NCBI GenBank assembly: GCA_964574325.1
Contig: CAZNMY010000013.1
Location: 23,332 to 87,331 of the forward strand
Direction: 5' to 3'
Source: CAMDPA01 sp964574325
GTDB lineage: Bacteria > Pseudomonadota > Alphaproteobacteria > Rhizobiales > Hyphomicrobiaceae
DNA length: 64,000 nucleotides
The translations under genes and the position numbers were made by a program. This document shows, in pieces, positions 8,396 through 16,710 of this stretch; position 1 is the first letter of the stretch; each line of letters opens with the position of its first letter. The notes beneath the pieces are model-generated. The model was not told the origin of the DNA. It saw nothing but the letters and a program-made list of their open reading frames with translations, and did no database searches.

Positions 8396-9070
8396 TCAAG
8401 GCTTGCCCAGGACGCGTCCGTGCAGCCAGACGAGCAACATCGTGAGGACGCCCAGTCCGGCCATCGCGAGGGTGATCTGCGTCATGGCGACGGCGAGGCT
8501 GTCCTTGCCCAGGCTGCTGCCGGCGAGCGCCACGATCGCCGTGCTCGGCAGGTAGCCGGCCGCGGTTCCGATCAGGAACGTGCGCTGCGAGGTCGGGAGC
8601 ACGCCGAGCATCACATTGACGAGTATCCCGGGCACCGGGAGTTGCCGGGCGACGAAGATGGTGGTGACGGTCGGGTTCGCCAGCACCTTGCGGAGGGCAT
8701 CGCTGGCGCCGGTCATGCGGCTCTCGGCCCAACCGCGCCCGCTCCAACGGGCGAACTGGAACGCACCCCACGAGCCCGCAATGCTGGAAACGAGTGCCAC
8801 GATGCCGCCTGCGACGAAGCCGAACAGCGCACCGGCGAGCGCACTCAGCGCCAGCCGCGGCACGCCCAGCGCGATGGCGCCGATCGTACCGGCAGCGAAT
8901 ACGGCATAGGCGCTCCAGCCATAGGAACGGATCTGCTGCTTCAGCGCCTGCAGATCACCGATCCACTGCTTGAGCGGTGTGAAGTGGAGGACCAGCACGA
9001 GGCCGGCAACTCCCAGCGCGAGCACCAGCAGGCGCCGGGTCTCGGCACTCGTATCGTTGAGATCTTTCAT
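8396..9070 (-). CDS. TVP38/TMEM64 (DedA-like) membrane protein
   Basis: This protein of about 224 residues has several membrane segments. It begins with an N-terminal TM (LLVLALGVAGLVLVLHFTPL) and an amphipathic segment. The core pattern follows: GVPRLALSALAGALFGFVAGG, then GSWGAFQFARWSGRGW. The re-entrant R-x-x-P-V-P motif is in VARQLPVPGILVNVMLGVLP, with Thr/Phe at RTFLIGTAAGYLPS. Family members are VTT-domain flippase/scramblase-like inner-membrane proteins. The ATG at 9070 was chosen because it leaves a 41-bp gap to the upstream glycosyltransferase and starts just before TM1. It is probably cotranscribed with that gene. Confidence 0.82.
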   Translation of the reverse strand: MKDLNDTSAETRRLLVLALGVAGLVLVLHFTPLKQWIGDLQALKQQIRSYGWSAYAVFAAGTIGAIALGVPRLALSALAGALFGFVAGGIVALVSSIAGSWGAFQFARWSGRGWAESRMTGASDALRKVLANPTVTTIFVARQLPVPGILVNVMLGVLPTSQRTFLIGTAAGYLPSTAIVALAGSSLGKDSLAVAMTQITLAMAGLGVLTMLLVWLHGRVLGKP

Positions 9071-9111
9071 CGCAGCGTGCGCCGGAGCCTGCCCACTGAG
9101 AAGCCTGCCCG

Positions 9112-9915
9112 CTATTCTGTCGTCGAGCGACGCGGCGTCTCGCCCCGAGGCTTCATTCGGCTGGCGAGGTCCGAGACCTGACGGCCCTCGGGCAGGTCCT
9201 GGACGATCGTCGGTACACGGGTCCGGTAACGCAGCCATGTCACACCGAAGAGATCGTAGAGGCCGACGATGGCGCGCACGAAGTTGGAGTATTTGGAGAC
9301 CCCGGCGATGCGCTGGCGGTCGTTGACGGGTTCGTAGGCGACCTCGTGTCCGTAGGTGATGAACAGGGCCGGCAGATAGCGGTGCATCGAGGTGAAGAAC
9401 GGCAGCCTCAGGAATGCCTCGCGCCAGTACACTTTGATGCCGCAGCCGGTGTCCGGGCAGTTGTCCTTCAGAACCGTGTCACGGATCCAGTTGGCCCATC
9501 GCGAAGCCCAACGCTTGGAACCGTCGGCCTGCCGGTTGATGCGAACGCCGCCGACGAGCGCGGGGCCCTTCATTCCCGGAGCGGCGAGACGGGCCAGCAG
9601 CTTCGGAATGTCGCGGGGATCGTTCTGGCCGTCGCCGTCCATGGTCGCGATGACCGAGCAACTGGCGGCGAGAATGCCGGTGCGCATCGCCGTGCTCTGG
9701 CCGGAGCGCGCGCCGTGGCGGAGGTAGCGCAAGCCGGGGTAGCTGCCCGCCTCGATCATCGCTTTGATTTCGTCGGGCGTCGCGTCGTCGCTGCCGTCGT
9801 CGATCACGATCACCTCGCCGAGCACGTCGGCTGGCACGTGCTCGTAGGTCTCCTTGACGAGGCGGCCGATGTTGCCGGCTTCGTTGAGAGCGGGAATGAC
9901 GACGGATACGCGCAT
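9112..9915 (-). CDS. Family 2 glycosyltransferase (dolichyl-phosphate mannosyltransferase type)
   Basis: This protein of about 267 residues has a GT-A fold. Motifs are VSVVIPALNEAGNIG at the N terminus, EVIVIDDGSDDATPDE (nucleotide-binding Asp), and the metal-binding D-x-D in IATMDGDGQNDPRDI. DTGCGIKVYWREAFLRLPFF and MHRYLPALF are typical of polyprenyl-phosphate sugar transferases. It lacks the C-terminal TM pair seen in some relatives. The ATG at 9915 has GGGGAG just upstream. It likely charges undecaprenyl phosphate with a sugar. The divergent GT39-type gene at 10143 could use that lipid-linked sugar, which is an inference from adjacency. Confidence 0.9.
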   Translation of the reverse strand: MRVSVVIPALNEAGNIGRLVKETYEHVPADVLGEVIVIDDGSDDATPDEIKAMIEAGSYPGLRYLRHGARSGQSTAMRTGILAASCSVIATMDGDGQNDPRDIPKLLARLAAPGMKGPALVGGVRINRQADGSKRWASRWANWIRDTVLKDNCPDTGCGIKVYWREAFLRLPFFTSMHRYLPALFITYGHEVAYEPVNDRQRIAGVSKYSNFVRAIVGLYDLFGVTWLRYRTRVPTIVQDLPEGRQVSDLASRMKPRGETPRRSTTE

Positions 9916-10142
9916 CGGGGAGCTCCCCTCGAATTTCGCAGTGCAGATCAATTCGCAGTTCTGTTCAATTCGAAGTGCCGGAGCGATGGTTTTGCAGCGC
10001 CGACGACGCAACCTCCGGATCAGGAGAACGCCACCGGATCGGTCGCGGGTCGGCCGGTCGGGCTCTATAGGCTTCTCGCACCGCACACAACCATGTAAAT
10101 GGGCCCAAATGCGGCTGCGGGTCGAGTCGAAAAGGGAAAAGC

Positions 10143-11639
10143 GTGCAGAGGCCGAACCCATCCGAGGCGAACGTGCAACGCGACATCTGGCGCCGACGGC
10201 TCTGGTTGGCGCTGGGCGCGATATTGGTCGTCAGGCTGGCGGCGCTGGCGGTCAACCCGACGGACCTGTTCTTCGACGAGGCGCAGTACTGGACGTGGAG
10301 CCTGGAGCCCGCGTTCGGCTACTATTCGAAGCCGCCGCTGATCGCCTGGCTGATCGCACTGGCGACGGGCGTCTGCGGATCGGCAGAATATTGCATCAGG
10401 CTGCCCTCCCCGCTCATTCATACAGTTACGGCCGCAGCTTTGTTCATGCTCGGCAGCCGGCTCTATTCGGCGCGCACCGGATTTCTCGCCGCCGTCGCAT
10501 TCGCGACGCTGCCGGGTGTTTCGCTGTCGGCCGGCATCATTTCGACGGACGTCCCGCTGCTCGCGTGCTGGGCGCTGGCGCTCGTCGGCTTTGCGGCCTT
10601 GATCGACGACCGCGAGGCGCAGTGGCCGTGGCTGTTGCTGGGGACGGCGCTGGGGCTCGGGCTCAACGCCAAGTACGCCATGGCCTATTTCGTGCTGTGC
10701 GGCGGGATCTATATCGCGATGTCGCCGAACCGCCGCTGGCTGCTGCGGGACCGCCGCCTGTGGCAGGCGCTGGCGCTCGGCATCGCGCTGATCGCGCCGA
10801 ACCTGATCTGGAATGCATCCAACGGTTTTGCGACGTTCTCGCACACGGCCGACAATGCGAAGTGGGGCGGCTCCCTGTTCCACCCGGGCAAGGCGCTGGA
10901 GTTCCTGGGGGCGCAGTTCGGTGTTTTCGGGCCGGTGCTGTTCGGCGCGCTGCTCGTCGCGGTATGGCGCTGGTGGAAGCATGGTCTCGGCGACCGTGAG
11001 CGGATGCTGCTCGCGTTCTCGTTGCCGATCGTCGTCATTGTGACCACCCAGGCGTTCATCTCGCGGGCACATGCGAACTGGGCGGCGCCGGCTTACGTTT
11101 CCGCGACCCTGCTGGTGGTGGCGGTGCTGGAGCGCGAAGCCGAGCAGCGCTGGCTCAAGGCCTCGTTCTGGGTCAATGGGGCGGTCATGGCCGTCATGAT
11201 CGTCGCGGTCGGATTCGCGGGGCGGTTCGCGCTCCCCGGCGGTGCGGATCCTTTTTCGCGCACGCTCGGCTGGAGGACGGTCGCGGAGGCCACGCGCGCA
11301 AAACTCGATGCTGCGCGCATCCTGCGCCGGCCCTTCGGCTCGGTCATCACCGATGAGCGCGCGCTGACGGCGGAGCTGCTGTACTATATGCGGGCCGATG
11401 ATACCCCGGTTCTGGCCTGGCTCGGCCGGTCCAGGCCGCAGGACCACTACGAGTTGAAGCGCCCCTTCGCGAAGGGGGCGCCGGAGCCCGTGCTGCTCGT
11501 TGCCCTGCGCGAGAACAGCGCGGCGATCACCGGTCGATTCGAGAAGGTCCAGCGTCTCACCAGCGACATACTACCGGCGGGGCGCGGTCCCGGCCGCCGC
11601 GTCACGTTCTATGCACTGAGCGGTTTCCGCGGACACTGA
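10143..11639 (+). CDS. GT39/ArnT-like membrane glycosyltransferase
   Basis: This 498-residue polytopic protein starts at GTG (10143), with AAGGG about 6 nt upstream. The first periplasmic loop holds the catalytic acidic pair, NPTDLFFDEAQYWTWS, followed by YYSKPPLIAWL, the hallmark of PMT/ArnT-type enzymes. About 10-12 TM helices follow, with a soluble C-terminal domain from about residue 370. Such enzymes transfer a sugar from a polyprenyl phosphate donor to lipid or protein on the periplasmic side. The divergent GT2 gene (9112-9915) is a natural supplier of the donor. The acceptor cannot be named. Confidence 0.88.
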   Translation: MQRPNPSEANVQRDIWRRRLWLALGAILVVRLAALAVNPTDLFFDEAQYWTWSLEPAFGYYSKPPLIAWLIALATGVCGSAEYCIRLPSPLIHTVTAAALFMLGSRLYSARTGFLAAVAFATLPGVSLSAGIISTDVPLLACWALALVGFAALIDDREAQWPWLLLGTALGLGLNAKYAMAYFVLCGGIYIAMSPNRRWLLRDRRLWQALALGIALIAPNLIWNASNGFATFSHTADNAKWGGSLFHPGKALEFLGAQFGVFGPVLFGALLVAVWRWWKHGLGDRERMLLAFSLPIVVIVTTQAFISRAHANWAAPAYVSATLLVVAVLEREAEQRWLKASFWVNGAVMAVMIVAVGFAGRFALPGGADPFSRTLGWRTVAEATRAKLDAARILRRPFGSVITDERALTAELLYYMRADDTPVLAWLGRSRPQDHYELKRPFAKGAPEPVLLVALRENSAAITGRFEKVQRLTSDILPAGRGPGRRVTFYALSGFRGH

Positions 11640-11767
11640 GCCCGCCGGTGATCGCCTGTTGACGCCCACCAGCGGGCTTATCGGCAGGCGCGCGACTCGC
11701 GCTATCGTCCCCACGTTGTCCACAGCCCGTGCACAGATTGTGCGGGGGCATTCCGCAGGGGGCATGA

Positions 11768-12196
11768 ATGTCCAGCCATCGCACCATGAAGGATCTGGCA
11801 GAGAATCCTTCTGCCGTTCGGGCACTTGCGCGCTATCTGCTGCTGCTCGTCGGTCGTGACGATACCCAGGCGTGGACCGACTGGGAGGTCGATTTTCTCG
11901 AGGGCATGGCGACGCGCGAGAGCGACGAGCCGCTGTCGATGCGCCAGCGCGAGGTGCTGACCGAGTTGAAGAGCGCGGCTGAACGGCATTCGCAGATCGA
12001 CGGCATGAGCGTGCGCTCGCTGATCGAGCGGTGCTGGCTCGAACGCGCCGATCTCGACAGCGACGAGGACCAGGACTTCATCGTTGGCCTGCGCGCATCG
12101 GGCCAGCAAACGGTGACGGGGCGTCAGCGCTGGCGCCTCGTGCGTTGCTGCCGGGAACTCGGCGTCATCGAAGCCTATCAGGGCATCTCCGCCTGA
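11768..12196 (+). CDS. Conserved hypothetical protein, function unknown
   Basis: This 142-residue soluble protein is rich in charged residues and mostly helical in character, with no signal peptide or membrane segment. No domain was recognised. Features are TDWEVDFLEGMATRE, SMRQREVLTELK and an acidic ERADLDSDEDQDF stretch followed by RQRWRLVRCCRELGVIEAY. The ATG at 11768 has AGGGGG (11757-11762) at good spacing. The leader (11640-11767) lies between the GT39 stop and this start. It precedes the regulator gene in the same direction but has its own spacing. Confidence 0.6.
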   Translation: MSSHRTMKDLAENPSAVRALARYLLLLVGRDDTQAWTDWEVDFLEGMATRESDEPLSMRQREVLTELKSAAERHSQIDGMSVRSLIERCWLERADLDSDEDQDFIVGLRASGQQTVTGRQRWRLVRCCRELGVIEAYQGISA

Positions 12197-12244
12197 GACG
12201 ACGAGATCGGCTGCCGCTGCAGTCGATCTGTAAACCGGAAGATG

Positions 12245-12273
12245 TTGACCGGCGGCTGGTTCTGTGCGAAATT
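12245..12273 (+). promoter_or_regulatory. Candidate promoter of the GbsR-like gene
   Basis: TTGACC at 12245-12250 resembles a -35 box. GAAATT at 12268-12273 lies 17 nt downstream and is a weak -10 match (3 of 6). The -10 runs into the palindrome at 12272-12289, so a protein bound there would block RNA polymerase. This is pattern-based and unproven. Confidence 0.35.
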
Positions 12274-12289
12274 TCTGTCATGACAGAAA
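12272..12289. promoter_or_regulatory. Perfect 18-bp palindrome, likely operator of the adjacent regulator
   Basis: TTTCTGTCATGACAGAAA is a perfect inverted repeat. It covers the first possible ATG of the GbsR/MarR-like gene. A near-identical site is found at 12936-12953 before the next gene. Two copies flanking a winged-helix regulator gene strongly suggest its own binding site. Confidence 0.7.
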
Positions 12290-12912
12290 CAACAGCCAGA
12301 ATGAGTAAGCTCCCCCCCGCGATCGAGCGCTTCGTGCTGCACTGGGGTGAGATGGGTGCGGTCTGGGGCACCAATCGGTCGGTGGGCCAGATCCACGCGC
12401 TGCTGTACCTCTCGGACAAGGCGCTGACGGCCGAGGAATTGGCCGATACGCTGGGTCTCGCGCGCTCCAACGTATCGAATTCGCTGAAAGAGCTGCAGTC
12501 CTGGAATCTCATCCGCCGCGTGCACCTGATGGGAGATCGGCGCGACTATTTCGCCGCCGAGACCGATCTCTGGGAGATGGTGACGCGCATCGCAGAGGGC
12601 CGTAAATCGCGGGAAATCGACCCGACACTCGAAACTCTCAAGTCGTGTGTCGCGGAAGCCAATGCCGATCGATTCATGAGCGATACCGTGCGCCAGCGCA
12701 TCTGCGAGATGCACGACTTCGTGTCGGCGGTGGACGTATGGGCAGGCCAGATGCGGCGTGTGCCGAGATCGAAACTCGCGATCCTCATGCGACTGGGGGC
12801 AGCGATCGTCCGCTACATTCCAGGACGTGCTGCGGCCAAACCTGCGGATGCCGTTTCGAGCGAGCCCGCCGAAACCGCCCCTCTATCTCGAGGTGCGAAG
12901 CCGCGGCAGTGA
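12280..12912 (+). CDS. GbsR/MarR-family transcriptional regulator
   Basis: This protein of about 210 residues opens with the family block ERFVLHWGEMGAVWGTNRSVGQIHALLY. A winged helix-turn-helix follows, TAEELADTLGLARSNVSNSLKELQSWNLI, with the wing RRVHLMGDRRDYF. A long helical C-terminal half probably dimerises, and the tail is Ala/Pro-rich. GbsR relatives repress transport or membrane genes in response to small ligands. The ATG at 12280 sits inside the palindrome; the ATG at 12301 (MSKLPPAIERF) would leave the palindrome upstream of the coding region and is equally possible. Neither has a clear ribosome-binding site. Autoregulation and control of the DUF4166 gene are inferred. Confidence 0.88.
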   Translation: MTETTARMSKLPPAIERFVLHWGEMGAVWGTNRSVGQIHALLYLSDKALTAEELADTLGLARSNVSNSLKELQSWNLIRRVHLMGDRRDYFAAETDLWEMVTRIAEGRKSREIDPTLETLKSCVAEANADRFMSDTVRQRICEMHDFVSAVDVWAGQMRRVPRSKLAILMRLGAAIVRYIPGRAAAKPADAVSSEPAETAPLSRGAKPRQ

Positions 12913-12935
12913 GCGTTACTCGATTTGTAGATTGG

Positions 12936-12953
12936 TTTCTGTTGTGACAGAAA
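12936..12953. promoter_or_regulatory. Second operator-like palindrome, upstream of DUF4166 gene
   Basis: TTTCTGTTGTGACAGAAA matches the 12272-12289 site at 16 of 18 positions, with identical outer arms. It lies 20 bp before the ATG at 12974 and just after the regulator stop codon. It likely lets the regulator control the downstream gene separately. Confidence 0.68.
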
Positions 12954-12973
12954 TGAATGGTTGGGAGGCTTTG

Positions 12974-13627
12974 ATGTCCGTCGTATCGCTCCGCCCCGTC
13001 TCGCCGCTCGATTGCGACGACGTCGGCCGGGACAACCGTTATCGCCAACGACTCGGTGAGGCCGGTTGGCGGCGGTTGCCGGCTGCGGTCAAGCGGCGGT
13101 TCTCCAAGGCTCTCGCCGACGGCGAGCAGACCATCTATCGCGGCGAAGTCGCGCTGATGGAATTGTCGCGCGCGGGGTACTTGCTGGCGCAAGTGGCCAG
13201 GCTTGCCGGCGCCCCGCTTCCGTTCACCCGCGATGCGCTCGGTGCAACCGTCGTGGTCGTCACCGAGGTCGCGGAGCGGGGTGGCCAGATCTGGAGCCGC
13301 AGCTATCCGCGTTCCGGAAGATTTCCGCAGGTCATCCATTCGCTGAAGCGCTTCGCGGGACCGACGGGGCTGGAGGAGTACCTCGGTCTGGGTCTCGTGA
13401 TGCATCTGACGCTGCACGAGGAGGTGGGGCAACTCGTGTTCAGGAGCGCCGGTTACGGGCTGAGGATCGGCGGACTTTCGGTCCGCTTGCCGAAGTGGCT
13501 GGAACCCGGCCGGTGCACCGTCACCCATCGCAACGAGACCGACGACCGGTTCTCGTTCACGCTGACCCTCGATCACCCCTGGCTCGGCCGCCTCGTGCAT
13601 CAGGTTGCGTTCTTCCGGGAAGACTGA
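12974..13627 (+). CDS. DUF4166-domain protein
   Basis: This 217-residue protein matches the DUF4166 pattern: LPAAVKRRFSKALADGEQTIYRGEV at the N terminus, then LAQVARLAGAPLP, and a beta-rich C-terminal part with GLEEYLGLGLVMHLTLHEEVG, RSAGYGLRIGGLSVRLPKWL and HPWLGRLVHQVAFFRED. DUF4166 is often fused to or next to saccharopine-dehydrogenase-like or sugar epimerase-like proteins; its activity is not known. The start at 12974 has GGGAGG (12963-12968) at ideal spacing. The operator-like palindrome just upstream points to control by the GbsR-like regulator. Confidence 0.8.
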   Translation: MSVVSLRPVSPLDCDDVGRDNRYRQRLGEAGWRRLPAAVKRRFSKALADGEQTIYRGEVALMELSRAGYLLAQVARLAGAPLPFTRDALGATVVVVTEVAERGGQIWSRSYPRSGRFPQVIHSLKRFAGPTGLEEYLGLGLVMHLTLHEEVGQLVFRSAGYGLRIGGLSVRLPKWLEPGRCTVTHRNETDDRFSFTLTLDHPWLGRLVHQVAFFRED

Positions 13628-14422
13628 CGCGCGCGCACGCCTCCGGATTGCGCCAGGTCCCCCGCCAAAGGTGTCGTTTTCGTGCACCGCGTGCCCGATT
13701 CGCTCGCACTCCCCGACCGCATTGCCGCAAACATCGTCATCGATCCGCCAAGAGAATCGCTTAGCTATTGGCTCAACAGGGACTTCCCTGTGGCCGACCG
13801 GCGTAACGGTGCGGCGAAGGGTGCGCGTCGGAGCGAAGAAAGCAGGACGCCTTGGCTGGCATCTGCATGTCGAGCATCCGGATGAAGCAACCTCGCAGGG
13901 CGGGGCGATCCCCTTCCTGCGGCAGAGCGGCGGCAATGGCCGGGACCGCCCCTCCGCTCACCTCGGCCAATGAGCCGGACTACGCCGCACGTGTCGTGCG
14001 TCGAATACCCCAGCCCCTACCGCAGCTTCCCTCGCCTGGAGCTACGCAGACGATTTCGACGGCCCACCGCCCAGGTGCGCCGCGGGGTCTCTCGCGCGGC
14101 AAAAGGTCGGCCGAACGGGCCGGGGCAGCGGCAATCTGAGCAGACGATGGAGTGGCCCATGAACAAGCGCCTACGTCCACGGTCAGTTCCACACCTCTCG
14201 AGTAGTCTGGCGGTGAGACCGCAGCGTCGGAACGCTCGAAAATTTCTCATCGAACGTATCTGGCTTTTCTTATTTCTGTGGCGCCTGAAACCTCACCAGC
14301 AACCTCCATGTACGGCATAGCTCGGCGCAGCCGGTGAGGTGTGCGACCTGCCACCGGCCACGAACACGAAAGCCGGCCCTCGAGGCCGGCTTTCTGTCGT
14401 CTGGGGGGCAGCGGCGCGTTCT
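13628..14422. other. 795-bp region without a convincing gene
   Basis: Short open frames occur (for example plus 13682-13885 and plus 14148-14320), but none has a good ribosome site, recognisable motif or convincing protein character. The AT content rises around 14200-14300. The only clear signal is the terminator hairpin at 14369-14393. A remnant gene or small RNA is possible but not shown. Confidence 0.5.
14369..14393 (-). terminator. Intrinsic terminator of tctBA
   Basis: A perfect 10-bp stem, AAAGCCGGCC paired with GGCCGGCTTT, encloses a 5-nt loop and lies 30 bp past the tctA stop. On the minus strand the stem is followed by TCGTGTTCG. The flanking A and T runs make it usable in either direction. 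Confidence 0.7.
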
Positions 14423-15922
14423 TCAGCCGGCCGTCAGCTCCTTGCGGTTGTTGCGGAACGCGGGCAGCAGCACAACAAGCAGGATCAGCACGGTCGCGAC
14501 GATGAACAGGAGGCTCAACGGCCGCGTTACGAAGACCGTCGGATCGGCGCGCGACATCAGCATCGCGCGGCGCAGGTGCTCTTCCATCATCGGACCGAGA
14601 ACGAAGCCCAGCAGCATCGGCGTCATGTTGAAGCCGAGCCTGGACCAGATGAAGCCGAGGATGCCGAAAAGGGCGGTCAGGTAGATCTCGAAGCCAGAGT
14701 TGTTCACGCTGTAAACGCCGATGGCTGAAAAGGCCATGATCGCGGGAAACAGCAGGCGATAGGGCACGGTCAGCAGCTTCACCCAGACCCCGATCAGCGG
14801 CAGATTGAGGATGACGAGCATCGCATTGCCGATCCACATCGAGGCGATGAGGCCCCAGAACAGTTCCGGACGCTGCGTCATCACCTCGGGACCGGGTTGA
14901 ATGCCTTGCATGGTCAGGGCACCCAGCATCAGTGCCATCACGCCGGATGCGGGAAGGCCGAGCGTGAGCATCGGGATGAACTTGCACTGCGCATCGGCGT
15001 TGTTGGCCGCTTCGGGCGCAGCGACGCCCTGGATCGCACCCTTGCCGAACTCGTCGGGATTCTTCGCGATCTTCTTTTCGAGCATGTAGGCGGCGAAGGC
15101 GGCGACGGCTGGACCGGTGCCCGGCAGAACGCCGAAGAACGAGCCGAGCGCCGTGCCTCGCATGATCGGACCGAACGACACCTTGAGGTCGGTCCACGAC
15201 GGGAACAGGTTCTTGATCTCCTCGGTGAAGACCGATCGCTCCTGCTTGTCGTCGAGGTTCGAGATGATCTCGCCGATCGCGAAGATGCCGACGGCGAGCA
15301 CGATGAATCCGAGGCCGTCGCTCAGCTCGGCGATGTCGAACGAGAAGCGCTGCGTGCCCGTGTTGACGTCGGTGCCGACGATGCCGAGCAGCAGACCCAG
15401 CACAACCATCGCGATCGACTTGAGCATGTCGCCCTGGCTGAGGACCGCGGCTGCCACGAGGCTCATGAGCATCAGGGAGAAGTATTCGGGTGCGCCGAAC
15501 TTGAGTGCGAACTCCGCCAGTGGTGGCCCCGCGATCGCGATCATCAGCGTGCCGACGGTACCGGCGATGAACGAGCCGATCGCAGCGATCGCGAGGGCCG
15601 GGCCGGCGCGACCGCGGCGCGCCATCTGATAGCCGTCGATGCAGGTCACGACCGATGATGTCTCACCGGGAAGATTGACCAGGATGGCCGTGGTCGAGCC
15701 GCCGTACTGTGCGCCGTAGTAGATGCCGGCGAGCATGATCAGGGCAGCGACCGGCGGCACGTTGAAGGTGATCGGCAGCAGCATCGCAATGGTGCCGAGC
15801 GGGCCGATGCCCGGCAACACGCCGATCAGCGTTCCGACGAGAACGCCGATGAAACAGTAGAGCAGGTTCTGCAGCGTCACGGCGACGCCGAAGCCCATGA
15901 TGAGGTTGTTGAGAATGTCCAT
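14423..15922 (-). CDS. tctA: Tripartite tricarboxylate transporter large membrane subunit TctA
   Basis: This 499-residue protein has about 11-12 TM helices. It shows the TctA signature near the N terminus, GVLPGIGPLGTIAMLLP, with YYGAQYGGSTTAILVNLPGE. A second, internally repeated copy is GVLPGTGPAVAAFAAYMLEKK (about residues 268-288) with GVAAPEAANNADAQ. It forms the main channel of a secondary carboxylate transporter with TctB and a periplasmic TctC/Bug protein. tctB lies 57 bp upstream on the same strand. No TctC gene is adjacent; the nearest Bug receptor is at 6013-6990. Confidence 0.95.
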   Translation of the reverse strand: MDILNNLIMGFGVAVTLQNLLYCFIGVLVGTLIGVLPGIGPLGTIAMLLPITFNVPPVAALIMLAGIYYGAQYGGSTTAILVNLPGETSSVVTCIDGYQMARRGRAGPALAIAAIGSFIAGTVGTLMIAIAGPPLAEFALKFGAPEYFSLMLMSLVAAAVLSQGDMLKSIAMVVLGLLLGIVGTDVNTGTQRFSFDIAELSDGLGFIVLAVGIFAIGEIISNLDDKQERSVFTEEIKNLFPSWTDLKVSFGPIMRGTALGSFFGVLPGTGPAVAAFAAYMLEKKIAKNPDEFGKGAIQGVAAPEAANNADAQCKFIPMLTLGLPASGVMALMLGALTMQGIQPGPEVMTQRPELFWGLIASMWIGNAMLVILNLPLIGVWVKLLTVPYRLLFPAIMAFSAIGVYSVNNSGFEIYLTALFGILGFIWSRLGFNMTPMLLGFVLGPMMEEHLRRAMLMSRADPTVFVTRPLSLLFIVATVLILLVVLLPAFRNNRKELTAG

Positions 15923-15979
15923 GGCCGGTGTGCCTGCGCGGGTGCGTCGTCTAGGTCTGTGAAAAGGGGAGAGCGAGCA

Positions 15980-16444
15980 TCAGTGCCCGAAATTCGGGGG
16001 CCAGACGACGAGCTGGTAGGGCAGGCCGAGCCCGTAGATGAACACGGCCACACCGAGCACGGTCATGAACGCGGCAAGCGCCAGAACCTCCACCCACTTG
16101 AATTCGGGCCCCGCCGACGCCGCGCCGATCACCAGCACCAGGATAGCGGGCGCGAAGCCCGCGCGGTCCATCAGGTAGCCGAACAGGGCGAAGGCGATCG
16201 GCAGGATGATGAGGCCGCGCGCGGACCAGCCACCCTCGATGCTCTCTGTCGATTTGAGAGCGCGCACGAGCAGCGCCACGCCGAACAGAATGAGAATGCC
16301 GCTCAGGATCGTCGGGAAGTAGCCGGAGCCCATCCGCAGGACGGTGCCCATCGGATAGCCGCTGGAGATGTAGCCGGCGCCGCCGCCGATCACCAGCAGC
16401 ATGATGCCGGACCAGAAATCCTTGTTCTTGTGATTGATCTGCAC
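15980..16444 (-). CDS. tctB: Tripartite tricarboxylate transporter small membrane subunit TctB
   Basis: This 154-residue protein has four hydrophobic segments, typical of TctB. It opens with NHKNKDFWSGIMLLVIGGGAGYISSGYPMGTVLRMGSG (in segments), where the F-W-S-G and M-G-x-G-Y-F-P motifs are characteristic. It partners TctA in the inner membrane. About 270 bp of non-coding DNA separates it from the divergent trmD and should hold the tctBA promoter. Confidence 0.9.
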   Translation of the reverse strand: MQINHKNKDFWSGIMLLVIGGGAGYISSGYPMGTVLRMGSGYFPTILSGILILFGVALLVRALKSTESIEGGWSARGLIILPIAFALFGYLMDRAGFAPAILVLVIGAASAGPEFKWVEVLALAAFMTVLGVAVFIYGLGLPYQLVVWPPNFGH

Positions 16445-16710
16445 GCGGAACTCTCCCCCCTTGCTTCCGCCCCAGCCTCGCTCGGCACGTGGCGGTGCTG
16501 CGCGACGGAAGCGCAGCCGACCCTTGTTCTTGAGTGGGGACTATTAGCAACTTTGTCAGTGGGCTCCAACATCCGAGCCCTCTCGTAGGTCGGATGGCCG
16601 AGGAGATGGAGGCCCCAAGCGACCCTGTGATGGCCGAATGACGAGGGAACGTGTAACTTCACGCCGCACTGCGCATTTTTCAGACGGCGTCATGCGGAGC
16701 CCGAATACAG

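Noticed and set aside
13682..13885. A small plus-strand frame starting GTG after the DUF4166 gene.
   Set aside because: No ribosome site, no motif and a composition typical of random open frames.
14391..14401. A half-site TTTCTGTCGTC like the GbsR-type operator.
   Set aside because: It is the right arm of the tctA terminator plus flank and has no second half.
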